From: Rhizobium sp. PDO1-076
GTDB taxonomy: Bacteria > Pseudomonadota > Alphaproteobacteria > Rhizobiales > Rhizobiaceae
Reading direction: 5' to 3'
Length of the DNA stretch: 64,000 nt
Assembly (NCBI RefSeq): GCF_000247475.1
Contig: NZ_AHZC01000333.1
Location: 1 to 64,000, forward strand
The notes below the pieces were generated by a model. The model was not told the origin of the DNA, did no database searches, and was given only the letters and a program-made list of their open reading frames with translations. Of this stretch, positions 27,358 to 37,566 are shown piece by piece; positions within the stretch are counted from its first letter, which is position 1; every line of letters begins with the position of its first letter. A program made the translations under genes and the position numbers.

Positions 27358-27441
27358 GTGACCGATCTTTTGTTCATTGCGCTCGGCCTTGGCAGTTTCG
27401 CTGCTCTCGCCGTCTATGCGCGCCTTCTCGGCCGTCTGTGA
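27358..27441 (+). CDS. 27-residue membrane peptide at the head of kdp
   Basis: From GTG at 27358 the frame encodes 27 residues, VTDLLFIALGLGSFAALAV followed by YARLLGRL, then TGA. AGGAG sits 6 bases before the start. It is a single hydrophobic helix with a basic C-terminus, much like KdpF in size and layout but different in sequence. It ends 8 bases before kdpF and is probably translated as the first kdp cistron. I cannot assign a role; a second KdpF-like stabilising peptide or a leader peptide are the obvious options. Confidence 0.65.
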   Translation: MTDLLFIALGLGSFAALAVYARLLGRL

Positions 27442-27449
27442 GGTTTGCC

Positions 27450-27536
27450 ATGTTTGAGCCTCTCCTTGGCCTCGCCGCCGCAATTTTCATCTCCGTCTAT
27501 CTCGTCGTGACACTCATCCGTCCCGAGCGTTTCTAG
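27450..27536 (+). CDS. kdpF: Potassium-transporting ATPase small subunit KdpF
   Basis: Peptide of 28 residues, beginning MFEPLLGLAAAIFISV and ending LIRPERF. One membrane helix followed by the conserved RPERF end is typical of KdpF, which stabilises the KdpABC complex in the membrane. It stands 21 bases ahead of kdpA, in the standard kdpFABC order. Confidence 0.9.
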   Translation: MFEPLLGLAAAIFISVYLVVTLIRPERF

Positions 27537-27557
27537 ACCTCACATCCGGAGCACATC

Positions 27558-29267
27558 ATGTCTTCCAACGGTTGGCTGCAAATCGGCCTGCTGCTCATCC
27601 TCGCGCTCGTCACCATCAAGCCGCTCGGCCTCTATCTGGCGCGCGTCTTCGAGGGTGAGCGCACATTTCTGTCCCCTGTTCTGGGGCCTGTCGAACGCGG
27701 CATGCTCTGGGCCTCCGGCGTCGATCCGCGCCGCGAGCAGGGCTGGCTTGCCTATACGCTCGCCATGCTCGCCTTCAATGCCATGGGCTTCCTGGCGCTT
27801 TATGCGATCCTGCGCCTGCAGGCGTATCTGCCCTATAACCAGCAGGGCTTTGCCGGCATGGCGCCGGATCTCGCCTTCAACACGGCGATCAGCTTCGTCA
27901 CCAATACCAACTGGCAATCCTATGGTGGCGAGACGACCGTCAGCAATTTCTCGCAGATGGCCGGACTTGCCGTGCAGAACTTTCTTTCGGCTGCCACCGG
28001 TATCGCCATTGCCCTGGCTGTTACCCGCGCATTCGCCCGCTCGGCTGGCAATACGCTCGGTAATTTCTGGGTCGATATGACCCGCGCTACGCTGTATGTG
28101 CTGCTGCCGCTGTCGATCGTTCTCGCCCTCGTCTTCATCTGGCTCGGCCTGCCGCAGACGATGGATGCATCGGTGACGGCGACCACATTGGAAGGTGCAC
28201 AGCAGGCTATCGGTCTCGGCCCTGTCGCCAGCCAGGAGGCAATCAAGCAGCTGGGCACCAATGGTGGCGGCTTCTTCAACGTCAACGCGGCCCATCCGTT
28301 CGAAAACCCGTCGGCGATCAGCAACTATTTCAATATCCTGGCCATGCTGTCGATCACCACGGCGCTGATCTATGCCTTCGGCAAGATGGTCGGCGATGTT
28401 CGCCAGGGCTGGGCGCTGATTGCCAGCGTCGCCATCCTGCTGGTTGCCGGTATTGCTGCGGTCTATGTCGCCGAAACTTATGGCAATCCGATCCATCTTG
28501 CGCTGGGCCTCGATCCCTCCTTCGGCAATATGGAAGGCAAGGAAGTGCGCTTCGGCCAGGCGATGAGTGCCGCCTATGTGGCGATCACCACCGGCATTTC
28601 GAATGGCGGCGTCAATGCCATGCACGGCTCGCTGACGGCGCTGGGCGGCCTGGTGCCGATGTTTCTGATCCAGCTTGGCGAGATCCTGCCCGGCGGTGTC
28701 GGCTCCGGTCTCTACGGCCTGATCATCTTCTGCGTGCTGACCGTTTTCGTTGCCGGCCTGATGGTCGGCCGCACACCGGAATTCCTCGGCAAGAAGATCG
28801 AGGGCCGCGAGATGAAGTATGCGATGCTGGCAGTGCTTGTCCTGCCGTTTGCCATTCTCGGCTTTTCGGCGATTGCAGCCGTGCTGCCGGTGGCGATCGC
28901 CTCGCTCGGCAATGCCGGTCCGCATGGCCTGTCCGAGATCCTCTATGCCTATACGTCCGCTGCCGGCAACAACGGCTCTGCTTTCGGCGGTCTCTCGGCG
29001 AACACGCCCTGGTACAATACGACGCTCGGCATCGCCATGGCGCTTGGCCGCTTCGCCTATGCCGTTCCGGTTCTCGCCATCGCCGGTTCGCTGGTTGGCA
29101 AGACCCGCGGCACGCCGTCGGCCGGTACCTTCCCGACCCACACACCGCTCTTCGTCGGTCTGCTTGTTGCGATCATCCTGATCCTTGGCGGCTTGCAGTA
29201 TTTCCCGGCGCTGGCGCTTGGTCCCATTGCCGAGCATGTCAGCATGCTCGCCGGCAAAACCTTTTGA
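27558..29267 (+). CDS. kdpA: Potassium-transporting ATPase KdpA (channel-like subunit)
   Basis: Membrane subunit of 569 residues that binds and selects K+; about ten membrane spans in four pseudo-repeats. The selectivity loops can be recognised: [41 protein letters not shown] and [12 protein letters not shown]. Length and motif order match the family. It acts with KdpB in high-affinity ATP-driven K+ uptake when external K+ is low. Confidence 0.97.
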   Translation: MSSNGWLQIGLLLILALVTIKPLGLYLARVFEGERTFLSPVLGPVERGMLWASGVDPRREQGWLAYTLAMLAFNAMGFLALYAILRLQAYLPYNQQGFAGMAPDLAFNTAISFVTNTNWQSYGGETTVSNFSQMAGLAVQNFLSAATGIAIALAVTRAFARSAGNTLGNFWVDMTRATLYVLLPLSIVLALVFIWLGLPQTMDASVTATTLEGAQQAIGLGPVASQEAIKQLGTNGGGFFNVNAAHPFENPSAISNYFNILAMLSITTALIYAFGKMVGDVRQGWALIASVAILLVAGIAAVYVAETYGNPIHLALGLDPSFGNMEGKEVRFGQAMSAAYVAITTGISNGGVNAMHGSLTALGGLVPMFLIQLGEILPGGVGSGLYGLIIFCVLTVFVAGLMVGRTPEFLGKKIEGREMKYAMLAVLVLPFAILGFSAIAAVLPVAIASLGNAGPHGLSEILYAYTSAAGNNGSAFGGLSANTPWYNTTLGIAMALGRFAYAVPVLAIAGSLVGKTRGTPSAGTFPTHTPLFVGLLVAIILILGGLQYFPALALGPIAEHVSMLAGKTF

Positions 29268-29281
29268 AAGAGGCTGTCATC

Positions 29282-31336
29282 ATGACACCGTCCCATTCCA
29301 CTTCCGACTCCAAACAGGGCCAAAGGTTGTTTGAGCCCAAGATCATCAAGGGTGCGCTGAAGGATGCCGTGCTCAAGCTCGATCCGCGCCAGATGATCCG
29401 CAATCCGGTGATGTTCGTCACTGAAATCGTCGCCGTGGTCGTGACGATCCTGTTCCTGCGGGATCTGACATCCGGCATGCCGGCCAGTTTCTCCGGTCAG
29501 ATCGCCGCATGGCTGTGGTTCACCGTGCTGTTTGCCACATTCGCCGAAGCCGTTGCCGAAGGGCGCGGCAAGGCGCAGGCCGACAGCCTGCGCCGGACCA
29601 AGAGCGAACTTTCCGCCCGAAAGGTCACCGGTAATGGCCGCGACATCACCACCATCCCAGCCACGTCGCTGAAGATCGGCGATGTGGTGGTGGTCGCCGC
29701 CGGCGAACTTATTCCCGGTGATGGCGAAGTGATCGAAGGCGTGGCCTCGGTCAACGAAAGCGCGATCACGGGTGAATCCGCCCCGGTCATCCGTGAAGCC
29801 GGTGGCGACCGTTCGGCGGTCACTGGCGGCACGCAGGTCCTGTCTGACGAGATCCGCATCCGGATTACAGTTGCCCCGGGATCTTCCTTCGTCGATCGCA
29901 TGATCGCGCTGATCGAAGGCGCCGAACGGCAGAAGACGCCGAACGAGATCGCCCTGTCGATCCTGTTGTCGGGCCTGACGCTGATCTTCGTGATCGCCGT
30001 CGTGACGCTGTTCGGGCTCGCCAGCTATTCCGGCGTTCTGCTGTCGGTCACTGTGCTCGCCGCACTTCTCGTGACGCTCATTCCGACGACGATCGGTGGC
30101 CTGCTGTCGGCGATCGGCATTGCCGGCATGGACCGTCTGGTGCGGTTCAACGTGATTGCGACCTCCGGTCGTGCGGTCGAGGCCGCAGGCGACGTGGATA
30201 CGCTGCTGCTCGACAAAACCGGGACGATCACCTTCGGCAACCGCATGGCAAGCGACTTCCTGGCCGTTCCGGGCATTTCGCCGGCGGAACTGGCCAAGGC
30301 GGCACTGCTCGCCAGCCAATCCGACGAGACGCCGGAAGGGCGTTCGATCGTGGCACTTGCCACCGGCGAGTATGGCCAGGTCCAGCCGAAAACCGCGCCG
30401 GATGCCGTTATTCCGTTCACTGCCGAAACGCGGCTTTCGGGCGTCGACATGGGCGGCCAGCGTCTGCGCAAGGGGGCCGTCGATTCGGTGCTGAAATTTG
30501 CCGGCCTCGACGAGGCGTCCGCGCCAAAGGCGTTCAACGATGCCGTCGCCCGGATCGCGCAATCGGGTGGTACGCCGCTTGCCGTTGCCGACGGCACACA
30601 TTTGCTGGGTGTCATTCATCTGAAGGATGTGATCAAGCCGGGGATCAAGGAGCGCTTCTCGGCGCTGCGTGCGATGGGTATTCGCACCGTCATGGTGACG
30701 GGCGACAATCCGGTGACGGCTGCTGCCATCGCCTCTGAGGCCGGTGTCGACGACTTCCTTGCCCAGGCGACGCCGGAAGACAAGCTTGCCTATATCCGCA
30801 GGGCGCAGGAAGGCGGCCGGCTGATCGCCATGTGCGGCGATGGCACCAATGATGCGCCCGCGCTGGCCCAGGCCGATGTCGGTGTCGCCATGCAGACCGG
30901 CACGCAGGCAGCCCGGGAGGCGGCGAACATGGTCGATCTCGACTCCAGCCCGACCAAGCTGATCGAGATCGTCGAGATCGGCAAGCAGTTGCTGATGACG
31001 CGCGGGTCGCTGACGACCTTCTCGATCGCCAATGACGTGGCCAAATATTTCGCCATCATCCCGGCTCTGTTCATCTCGGCTTATCCGGGGCTGGCGGCGC
31101 TCAACGTCATGGGGCTCGCCTCGCCGCAATCGGCAATCCTATCCGCGGTCATCTTCAACGCGCTGATCATCGTCGCGCTGATCCCGCTGGCGCTGAAAGG
31201 CGTTGCCTATCGCCCGGTCGGTGCCGCCGCCCTGCTGCGGCGCAACCTCTTCGTCTACGGCCTTGGCGGCCTTGTCCTGCCGTTCATCGGCATCAAGGCT
31301 GTCGATATCGCCATCACCACGCTTCAATGGGTGTAA
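29282..31336 (+). CDS. kdpB: Potassium-transporting ATPase KdpB (P-type ATPase)
   Basis: Catalytic subunit of 684 residues from the ATG at 29282, preceded by AGAGG; a TTG at 29264 overlapping the kdpA stop would add six residues. The phosphorylated aspartate is D311 in DKTGTITF, the actuator loop has ITGES (162-166), and the hinge [18 protein letters not shown] is present. The serine after TGE is the position used for inhibitory phosphorylation in E. coli KdpB. ATP hydrolysis here drives K+ movement through KdpA. Confidence 0.97.
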   Translation: MTPSHSTSDSKQGQRLFEPKIIKGALKDAVLKLDPRQMIRNPVMFVTEIVAVVVTILFLRDLTSGMPASFSGQIAAWLWFTVLFATFAEAVAEGRGKAQADSLRRTKSELSARKVTGNGRDITTIPATSLKIGDVVVVAAGELIPGDGEVIEGVASVNESAITGESAPVIREAGGDRSAVTGGTQVLSDEIRIRITVAPGSSFVDRMIALIEGAERQKTPNEIALSILLSGLTLIFVIAVVTLFGLASYSGVLLSVTVLAALLVTLIPTTIGGLLSAIGIAGMDRLVRFNVIATSGRAVEAAGDVDTLLLDKTGTITFGNRMASDFLAVPGISPAELAKAALLASQSDETPEGRSIVALATGEYGQVQPKTAPDAVIPFTAETRLSGVDMGGQRLRKGAVDSVLKFAGLDEASAPKAFNDAVARIAQSGGTPLAVADGTHLLGVIHLKDVIKPGIKERFSALRAMGIRTVMVTGDNPVTAAAIASEAGVDDFLAQATPEDKLAYIRRAQEGGRLIAMCGDGTNDAPALAQADVGVAMQTGTQAAREAANMVDLDSSPTKLIEIVEIGKQLLMTRGSLTTFSIANDVAKYFAIIPALFISAYPGLAALNVMGLASPQSAILSAVIFNALIIVALIPLALKGVAYRPVGAAALLRRNLFVYGLGGLVLPFIGIKAVDIAITTLQWV

Positions 31337-31338
31337 CC

Positions 31339-31914
31339 ATGCTGTCTTATCTTCGTCCCGCCATTTCCATGGTGGTCATCTTCACCGGTCTCTGCGGTCT
31401 CGCCTATCCCCTGGCGATGACAGGTGCCGCGCAGGCGCTGATGCCGGCCCAGGCCAATGGCAGCCTCGTTCGTCAAGGCGACACGGTCATCGGTTCGGCA
31501 CTGATCGGCCAGGCCTTCACCGCCGATCGCTATTTCTGGCCGCGTCCTTCGGCGACCGGCGGTTCTACCTACAACGGCCTTGCCTCGAGCGGCACCAATC
31601 TCGCGCCGACGTCGCAGAAGCTGCGTGACCAGATGGCTGCCGCGGTCGAGGCCTGGCGGGCCGCTGGTGGTGCGGTTCCGGTTCCGGCCGATGCGGTAAC
31701 CTCGTCCGGTTCGGGTCTTGATCCCGATATTTCGCCGGACAATGCGATGAGCCAGATCGGCCGCGTCGCCGGGGCTCGCGGCATGCCGGTGGCGGATGTC
31801 ACATCCATCGTCGAAACCCAGGTTCAGCAGCCTCTGTTCGGGCTGATCGGCGAGCCGAGGGTCAACGTCCTTCAACTGAACATGGCGCTCGATTCAGGCG
31901 GGGCGCCAAGATAA
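31339..31914 (+). CDS. kdpC: Potassium-transporting ATPase KdpC
   Basis: Subunit of 191 residues with one N-terminal membrane helix (about 8-30) and a periplasmic domain. FTADRYFWPRPSATGG, YNGLASSGTNLAPTS and DPDISPDNAMSQ are KdpC signatures, and the end reads VNVLQLNMALD. The ATG at 31339 lies 2 bases after the kdpB stop; an in-frame ATG at 31327 overlaps kdpB and is an alternative. The subunit stabilises the complex and may raise ATP affinity. Confidence 0.95.
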   Translation: MLSYLRPAISMVVIFTGLCGLAYPLAMTGAAQALMPAQANGSLVRQGDTVIGSALIGQAFTADRYFWPRPSATGGSTYNGLASSGTNLAPTSQKLRDQMAAAVEAWRAAGGAVPVPADAVTSSGSGLDPDISPDNAMSQIGRVAGARGMPVADVTSIVETQVQQPLFGLIGEPRVNVLQLNMALDSGGAPR

Positions 31915-31923
31915 GGTTGTCGC

Positions 31924-34632
31924 ATGCCCGACGATTCCAGAAACAACCTGAACCGGCCCGACCCCGATGCCCTTCTCGGGCTTGCCAATCGGGCCGGGCG
32001 CGGCAAGCTCACCATCTTTCTCGGCGCCGCCCCCGGCGTCGGGAAAACCTTCGCCATGTTGTCGCGCGCCCGCATTCGCAAGAATGCGGGCGCCGATGTC
32101 GTTGTCGGCCTGGTGGAAACCCATGGTCGGGCCGAGACGGAGGCGCTGGTCGAAAATCTCGAGTTCCTGCCGCGTAAGCAGATCGACTACAAGGGACGCA
32201 AGGTCGACGCGTTCGACATCGATGCGGCGCTCGTCCGGCGCCCGGCGATCCTGATCGTCGATGAACTGGCGCACACGAACGCGCCGGAAAGCCGGCACCC
32301 CAAACGGTACCAGGATATCGAGGAACTGATCGCGGCCGGGATCGACGTCTGGACGGCGCTCAATATCCAGCATCTCGAAAGCCTGTCGGAAATCGTCGCC
32401 CAGATCACCGGCGTGCAGGTGCGCGAGACCGTTCCGGACCGGGTGCTGAAGCAGGCCGACGAAGTGATCCTGATCGATCTGGCGCCGGAGGAACTGATCA
32501 ACCGGCTGAAAGAGGGAAAGGTCTATCTGCCCGACAATGCACGGCGGGCGGCCGACAGCTTCTTTCGCCTCGGCAATCTGACCGCCCTGCGAGAGCTTGC
32601 GCTCAGGCGAACCGCCGACCGCGTCGATGACCAGATGGTCGATTTCCTCAAGCAGAATGCGATCGAGGGGCCGTGGCGGACGAGCGAAAGGCTTCTGGTC
32701 TGCGTCGGCCCGGACACGCTCTCCGAAAAGGTCGTGCGGACTGCAAGCAATCTTGCCTCCGGCATGAACGCCCACTGGATCGTCGTGTCGCTGGAGCAGT
32801 CGGACATGGTTGACGACGATCCATCGCGGCAGATGCGGATCGATGCGCTTTTCCGGTTGGCGGAGCGATTGGGTGGCGAGACGAGGCGCGTGCAGGGGCG
32901 CGATTTCGTCCAGGAAATCCTGCGGATCGCCAAGCGCGAGCATGTGACGCAGATCGTTCTCGGGGCGCCGCAACGGTCCTTGTGGCAGCGGCTCCTGCGA
33001 AAGTCGCTGACCGATGCGCTGCTGGAAGAGCTGTCCGGGATCAGCATTCATCTAATCACCACGGAAGACCAGCCGACCCATGACTGGTTCGCCCCACTGA
33101 AGCGAAGATTGGCCGCCAATCGGCTGAAGGTCCGGCCAAAAGACGTGGTGACGGCGCTGGCCACTACAGCGGTTGCGACACTCGGCGGCCGGGCGATGGT
33201 CGAAATCGTGTCACTGCCGAACGTGTCGATGCTGTTTTTGCTGGCCGTGCTGGTTTCGGCCTTGCGTGGCGGCTATTTCGCAGCGGTTCTCGCCTCCGTG
33301 CTGTCGGCGGTCGCCTATAATTTCTTCTTCATTTCGCCGGTCGGCACGCTGACCATCGCCGCGCCGCACGAGGTGTTCGCCTTTATCATATTCATTGCCG
33401 CGGCGCTGATTGCCGGCGGCATCGCATCCCGGATCCGGGAGCAGGGGAAAATTGCGGCCCGCCGCGCGGCGCAAACCCAGATCCTCTACGACATCTCGTC
33501 GAAACTTGCCGGAACCGTGGACCAGGATGCCATCGTGTGGACAGCCGTCAGCCAGCTCAACGGGACGATCCAGAGACCGGTTGCATTGCTGTCGCCGATC
33601 GACGGGGTCCTGTCATTGCGCTCCTGCTGGCCACCCGATACCGAGCTTGGCGTGGCCGAGATGGCGGCTGCCAGGTTTGCCTATGAGAAGGGCGAGGCGG
33701 CGGGGGCCGGCACCGGAACGCTGCCCAATTCGACCCTGCAGTTTCGGCCGCTGCGCGGTCCGGTCGGGACGCTTGCCGTATGCGGCTACGGCATGGACGG
33801 ACATGCGCTCGACCCTGTCGAGGAACGGGCGCTCGGGGCCATTCTCGACCAGGTCACCATCGCATTCGATCGTGCCATGCTGACGACGCGCAGCGTCGAG
33901 GACAAGGCGCGACTGGAACGGGAACGTTTCCAGTCGACGCTTCTGTCTTCGATTTCCCACGACCTGCGCACGCCGCTTGCGACGATTACCGGAGCGGTGA
34001 CCAGTCTCAAGGAGTTCGGCGACCGCATGCCGGCGGAAAGCCGTCGCGACCTGCTGCTGTCGATCGAGGAGGAAGGTGAAAGACTGTCTCGTTTCGTCGG
34101 CAATCTTCTCGACATGACCCGCATCGAGGCGGGCGCGCTCGAACCGGTTCGCGACTGGGTCGATCTCGGCGATGTCATTCTCGACAGCGTTGCCCGTGTG
34201 CGTCGGATCTGGCCGGATCTCGACATATCCACCAGCATTGCCCCTGATCTGCCGCTGGTTCGGGCTGACAGCGTTCTGCTGGGCCAGGTGCTGTTCAACC
34301 TGCTCGACAATGCTTTCAAACATGGCGGCGGCGAGCCGGTAACGCTCTATGCCAAATTCGACGCTCGATCTGTGTCATTGTCGATCACCGATCTTGGTCG
34401 TGGCATTGCGGAGAAGGATATCGACCGGATCTTCGAGAAGTTCTATCGTCGCGGCAAGAAGGCGGATGGCCGCAAGCCTGGGACCGGCCTGGGACTGGCG
34501 ATTGCGAAGGGATTTGTCGAGGCGATGGGCGGAACGATCACGGTCGAGAGCCCGGCCGTCAAACGACGCGGTACGCGGTTCACGCTGCGCTTCCCGATCG
34601 AGGACGCACTCAAGGACAGGCGGGAACCATGA
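31924..34632 (+). CDS. kdpD: Sensor histidine kinase KdpD
   Basis: Membrane sensor of 902 residues. The N-terminal KdpD domain (about 20-235) includes a Walker A motif GAAPGVGKT and the RRPAILIVDELAHTNAP segment. A universal-stress-like domain follows (about 250-375), then four close membrane helices (about 405-500), a GAF-like region, the HisKA box with H679 in SSISHDLRTPL, and an HATPase domain with NLLDNAFKH and GTGLGLAIAKG. It senses K+ limitation and turgor-related cues and phosphorylates KdpE. The kdpE start overlaps its stop (ATGA). Confidence 0.97.
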   Translation: MPDDSRNNLNRPDPDALLGLANRAGRGKLTIFLGAAPGVGKTFAMLSRARIRKNAGADVVVGLVETHGRAETEALVENLEFLPRKQIDYKGRKVDAFDIDAALVRRPAILIVDELAHTNAPESRHPKRYQDIEELIAAGIDVWTALNIQHLESLSEIVAQITGVQVRETVPDRVLKQADEVILIDLAPEELINRLKEGKVYLPDNARRAADSFFRLGNLTALRELALRRTADRVDDQMVDFLKQNAIEGPWRTSERLLVCVGPDTLSEKVVRTASNLASGMNAHWIVVSLEQSDMVDDDPSRQMRIDALFRLAERLGGETRRVQGRDFVQEILRIAKREHVTQIVLGAPQRSLWQRLLRKSLTDALLEELSGISIHLITTEDQPTHDWFAPLKRRLAANRLKVRPKDVVTALATTAVATLGGRAMVEIVSLPNVSMLFLLAVLVSALRGGYFAAVLASVLSAVAYNFFFISPVGTLTIAAPHEVFAFIIFIAAALIAGGIASRIREQGKIAARRAAQTQILYDISSKLAGTVDQDAIVWTAVSQLNGTIQRPVALLSPIDGVLSLRSCWPPDTELGVAEMAAARFAYEKGEAAGAGTGTLPNSTLQFRPLRGPVGTLAVCGYGMDGHALDPVEERALGAILDQVTIAFDRAMLTTRSVEDKARLERERFQSTLLSSISHDLRTPLATITGAVTSLKEFGDRMPAESRRDLLLSIEEEGERLSRFVGNLLDMTRIEAGALEPVRDWVDLGDVILDSVARVRRIWPDLDISTSIAPDLPLVRADSVLLGQVLFNLLDNAFKHGGGEPVTLYAKFDARSVSLSITDLGRGIAEKDIDRIFEKFYRRGKKADGRKPGTGLGLAIAKGFVEAMGGTITVESPAVKRRGTRFTLRFPIEDALKDRREP

Positions 34633-35315
34633 AGGGCCAGCGCATCGTCGTGGTCGATGACGAACCGCAGATCCTGCGTTTTCTACGCCCGGCGCTGACC
34701 GCTGCCGGCTATGATGTGGTGGAGGCCGAGACGGGCAAGCAGGCGCTGGCGCTGGTGGCGACAGTCGCCCCGGACCTGCTGATCCTCGATCTGGGCCTGC
34801 CGGACATGGACGGCAAGGATGTGATTGCGCAGCTGCGCAGCTGGAACACGATTCCGATCATCGTCCTGTCGGCCCGCGACCGCGAAACGGAAAAGATCGC
34901 GGCGCTTGATCTCGGTGCCGACGACTACCTGGAAAAGCCGTTCGGCATCGGCGAACTCACGGCGCGCATTCGGGTCGCGCTGCGTCACAAGACGCATTCC
35001 GAGCCTGCACCCTCGACCATCCGCAGCGGCGATCTCGTCATCGATGTCGAGCACCGGCTGGTCAGCAAGGCAGAGCGGACGGTTAAACTGACGCCGAAGG
35101 AATACGACCTGCTGTTGCTGCTGGCATCCCATGCCGGTCGCGTGCTGACGCATGGCGCTTTGCTGAAACAGGTCTGGGGACCGGCGCATGAACATGATTT
35201 GCAGTATCTGCGGGTATTCATTCGCCAGATCCGGGCGAAGATCGAGACAAACGAGGCGGAGCCGGCGATCATCCTGACCGAACCGGGTGTCGGCTATCGT
35301 TTCGTGACGACCTGA
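34629..35315 (+). CDS. kdpE: Response regulator KdpE (OmpR family)
   Basis: Protein of 228 residues with a receiver domain (phospho-acceptor D54 in LILDLGLPDMDG, acidic pair near 10-12, K in LEKPFG) and a winged-helix DNA-binding domain (LTPKEYDLLLLLASHAGRVL, YLRVFIRQIRAKIE, TEPGVGYRF). It activates kdp on K+ limitation. A direct repeat at 27258-27276 is a candidate target. It converges on the iclR gene with only a 3-base gap, and no terminator is visible. Confidence 0.97.
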   Translation: MKGQRIVVVDDEPQILRFLRPALTAAGYDVVEAETGKQALALVATVAPDLLILDLGLPDMDGKDVIAQLRSWNTIPIIVLSARDRETEKIAALDLGADDYLEKPFGIGELTARIRVALRHKTHSEPAPSTIRSGDLVIDVEHRLVSKAERTVKLTPKEYDLLLLLASHAGRVLTHGALLKQVWGPAHEHDLQYLRVFIRQIRAKIETNEAEPAIILTEPGVGYRFVTT

Positions 35316-35318
35316 CTT

Positions 35319-36113
35319 TCAGTTCCTGGGCGGCTGATAGCCGAGGGCCTGGGACGCCGTCATGCCGGCTGTGGTGAGAAGGTCGATATAGTCGGGCTTG
35401 CGCGCTTCATCGAACCGGAACAGCGGGAAGGCGATCGACACTGCAGCAATCGGCTTGCCCATATAGTTGAAGATCGGTGCGGCCATGCAGCGTACGCCTG
35501 CCTCGCTCTCTTCCACTTCTTCCGAGTAGCCACGGCTGCGGGTCAATCGCAGTTGTTCGAACAGGGCATCCGGCTCGGTGATGGTTCGGGGGGCGAGTTT
35601 GACCATGTCCATCCTGCCGATCCGCTCGTGGATTTCATCCTCGTCGCGCCAGGCGAGCAACGCCTTGCCGAGCGAGGTGCTGTGCAACGGGTTGCGCAGG
35701 CCAAGGGTCGATTTCATCGACAGGCTGAAGGCGGAATCGTATTTGTGGATGTAGACGACCTTCTGGTCCCGCTCATCGAGAATGCCGAGATTGATCGATT
35801 CGCCGGTTGCCCGTGAGAGCTTGCCCATCGCCGGATCGGCCACGCGCAGCAGGTCGGCCTGTTCGGTGAGCGAGCGTGCGCCGAGACTGAAAAGCTTGAG
35901 TGTGAGGCCGTATTTTTCGGTTTCCGGGTCCTGCTCGACATAGCCGAGCTCGACCATGGTCTGGAGCAGCCGGTGGGCGGTGGTCTTCGAGGTCATGGCC
36001 CGCTGAGCGAGATCGGCGAGGCTGACCCGCTTGTCTTCGACAAGTGCCTCGACCACCGCAAAGACCTTGAGGACGGCAGCAACGTTTTCGGTCTTGGTCT
36101 GGGAATCTAACAT
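35319..36113 (-). CDS. IclR family transcriptional regulator
   Basis: Regulator of 264 residues: winged HTH at about 15-75 (RVSLADLAQRAMTSKTTAHR) and an IclR effector domain (about 90-255) with SINLGILDERDQKVVYIHK, STSLGKALLA and EEVEESEAGVRCMAAPI. It is divergent from the GH105-importer-oxidoreductase operon and is probably its local repressor, responding to an uronate-type breakdown product, as KdgR does for pectin genes. The effector is an inference from neighbours. Palindromes in the shared promoter are described separately. Confidence 0.9.
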   Translation of the reverse strand: MLDSQTKTENVAAVLKVFAVVEALVEDKRVSLADLAQRAMTSKTTAHRLLQTMVELGYVEQDPETEKYGLTLKLFSLGARSLTEQADLLRVADPAMGKLSRATGESINLGILDERDQKVVYIHKYDSAFSLSMKSTLGLRNPLHSTSLGKALLAWRDEDEIHERIGRMDMVKLAPRTITEPDALFEQLRLTRSRGYSEEVEESEAGVRCMAAPIFNYMGKPIAAVSIAFPLFRFDEARKPDYIDLLTTAGMTASQALGYQPPRN

Positions 36114-36133
36114 CTTTGCCGTTCTGTTTTTTT

Positions 36134-36152
36134 TGGAATTCCATTCTGGAAT
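36134..36152. promoter_or_regulatory. Palindromic sites in the iclR/GH105 divergent promoter
   Basis: TGGAATTCCA (36134-36143) is a perfect 10-bp palindrome and overlaps a second dyad, ATTCCA-TTC-TGGAAT (36138-36152), 21-39 bases before the IclR start codon. A related GGAA-N5-TTCC dyad occurs at 36279-36291, 32 bases before the GH105 start. Matching dyads near both divergent genes suggest one IclR operator type; this is unproven. Confidence 0.5.
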
Positions 36153-36322
36153 TTGAGGCCGATTGTGTCAAGATGGGAATGGCCGAGCAATCCCGTCTTT
36201 TGACCAATATGATATTTCCAACTCTGCGCGCAAAAAACAGCGTTGAAAAGTGGACAGGAGTGTGATTTCTTAAAATCCGGAATTATGTTCCGAAAAATTT
36301 TCAGCCTGGGAGGAGTTGAAAC

Positions 36323-37441
36323 ATGCATTCGCTGCTGAAGCAGAAGGACCATTTTATTCAGCGCAGCGATGTGTGCGGGCTGATCGACCGGCTGACGGAC
36401 AATCTGATCCATATCGAGGACAAGACAGGCGAGTTCCTGCTGCGTCTCGATGACGGGCGGGTCATCGACACCAAGGGCTGGGCCGGGTGGGAATGGACTC
36501 ACGGCATCGCGCTTTATGGCCTTTTGAAATACTGGCAGCAGACCGGCAATGCCATGGCGATGGAGATCATCACTTGCTGGTTCGAGGCGCGCCTTTCGGA
36601 AGGCACGCCGACCAAGAACATCAACACCGTTGCGCCGTTTCTCACGCTTGCGCATCTTCACGAACTGAAGCCGGATCCGCGTTGGCTGCCCTATCTGGAA
36701 ACCTGGGCCGAATGGGTCATGTACGAGATGCCGCGCACCCGCGAAGGCGGACTGCAGCACATTACCTATAACAGCGTCAACGACCAGCAGTTGTGGGACG
36801 ATACGCTGATGATGAGCGTGTTGCCGCTGGCGAAGATCGGGCTCATCCTCAATCGTCCGGAATTCGTCGAGGAAGCGAAGTACCAGTTTCTGGCCCATGC
36901 CCAGTATCTCTGCGATACTGAGACGGGCCTCTGGTTCCACGGCTGGACCTTCGACGGCAACCATAATTTTGCCAGGGCGCGCTGGGCGCGTGGCAATAGC
37001 TGGCTAACGATCGCCATTCCGGAGTTCATCGAACTGGTCGACATGAAGGATGGCGATCCCGTTCGCCGGCATCTCGTTTCGCTGCTCGGGCGGCAGGCAG
37101 CCGCGCTGAAGGCATGCCAGGATCCTTCGGGCCTGTGGCACACGTTGCTCGACGATCCGCAAAGCTATCTGGAGGCATCCGCCACGGCGGGCTTCGCCTA
37201 TGGCCTGATGAAGGGCGTGCGCAAGCGTTATCTCGGACCCGAATATCTGGAAACGGCGGAACGGGCGATGAGGGGCGTCGTTGACAATATCAGCCCCGAA
37301 GGCGAGTTGCAGCAGGTGTCCTTCGGCACGGCGATGGGCAGCGATCTTGATTTTTACCGGCAGATCAAGCGGACCTCGATGCCCTATGGGCAGGCAATGG
37401 CGATGCTCTGCCTGACGGAGCTTTTGCGCAGTCACATCTGA
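36323..37441 (+). CDS. GH105/GH88-type unsaturated glucuronyl/rhamnogalacturonyl hydrolase
   Basis: Alpha/alpha-barrel enzyme of 372 residues resembling YteR/YesR. WEWTHGIALYGLLKYW, QLWDDTLMM (likely catalytic Asp), FARARWARGNSW and LEASATAGFAYGLMKG are family motifs. The family removes the 4,5-unsaturated uronic acid left by polysaccharide lyases, releasing 5-keto-4-deoxyuronate and the next sugar. There is no signal peptide, so it works in the cytosol on oligosaccharides brought in by the adjoining importer. GGGAGGAG precedes the ATG closely. It is the first gene of the plus-strand operon controlled from the IclR intergenic region. Confidence 0.88.
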   Translation: MHSLLKQKDHFIQRSDVCGLIDRLTDNLIHIEDKTGEFLLRLDDGRVIDTKGWAGWEWTHGIALYGLLKYWQQTGNAMAMEIITCWFEARLSEGTPTKNINTVAPFLTLAHLHELKPDPRWLPYLETWAEWVMYEMPRTREGGLQHITYNSVNDQQLWDDTLMMSVLPLAKIGLILNRPEFVEEAKYQFLAHAQYLCDTETGLWFHGWTFDGNHNFARARWARGNSWLTIAIPEFIELVDMKDGDPVRRHLVSLLGRQAAALKACQDPSGLWHTLLDDPQSYLEASATAGFAYGLMKGVRKRYLGPEYLETAERAMRGVVDNISPEGELQQVSFGTAMGSDLDFYRQIKRTSMPYGQAMAMLCLTELLRSHI

Positions 37442-37566
37442 GAGATTGCGCTGGAGAACAGGCGGCATGGGTCCGGTCAGGAGGAGACGGATTGCATGGT
37501 GCGGGACATGGTGAGGCAAAAGGGGGCGTCAGGAGATGACGCTCGTGTTCCTTGGAGGAGGATGCA

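Noticed and set aside
27540-31129. Long minus-strand frames under kdpA and kdpB
   Set aside because: They are antisense to strongly recognised Kdp proteins and have the His/Arg/Gly-rich, motif-free composition of reverse-frame artefacts.
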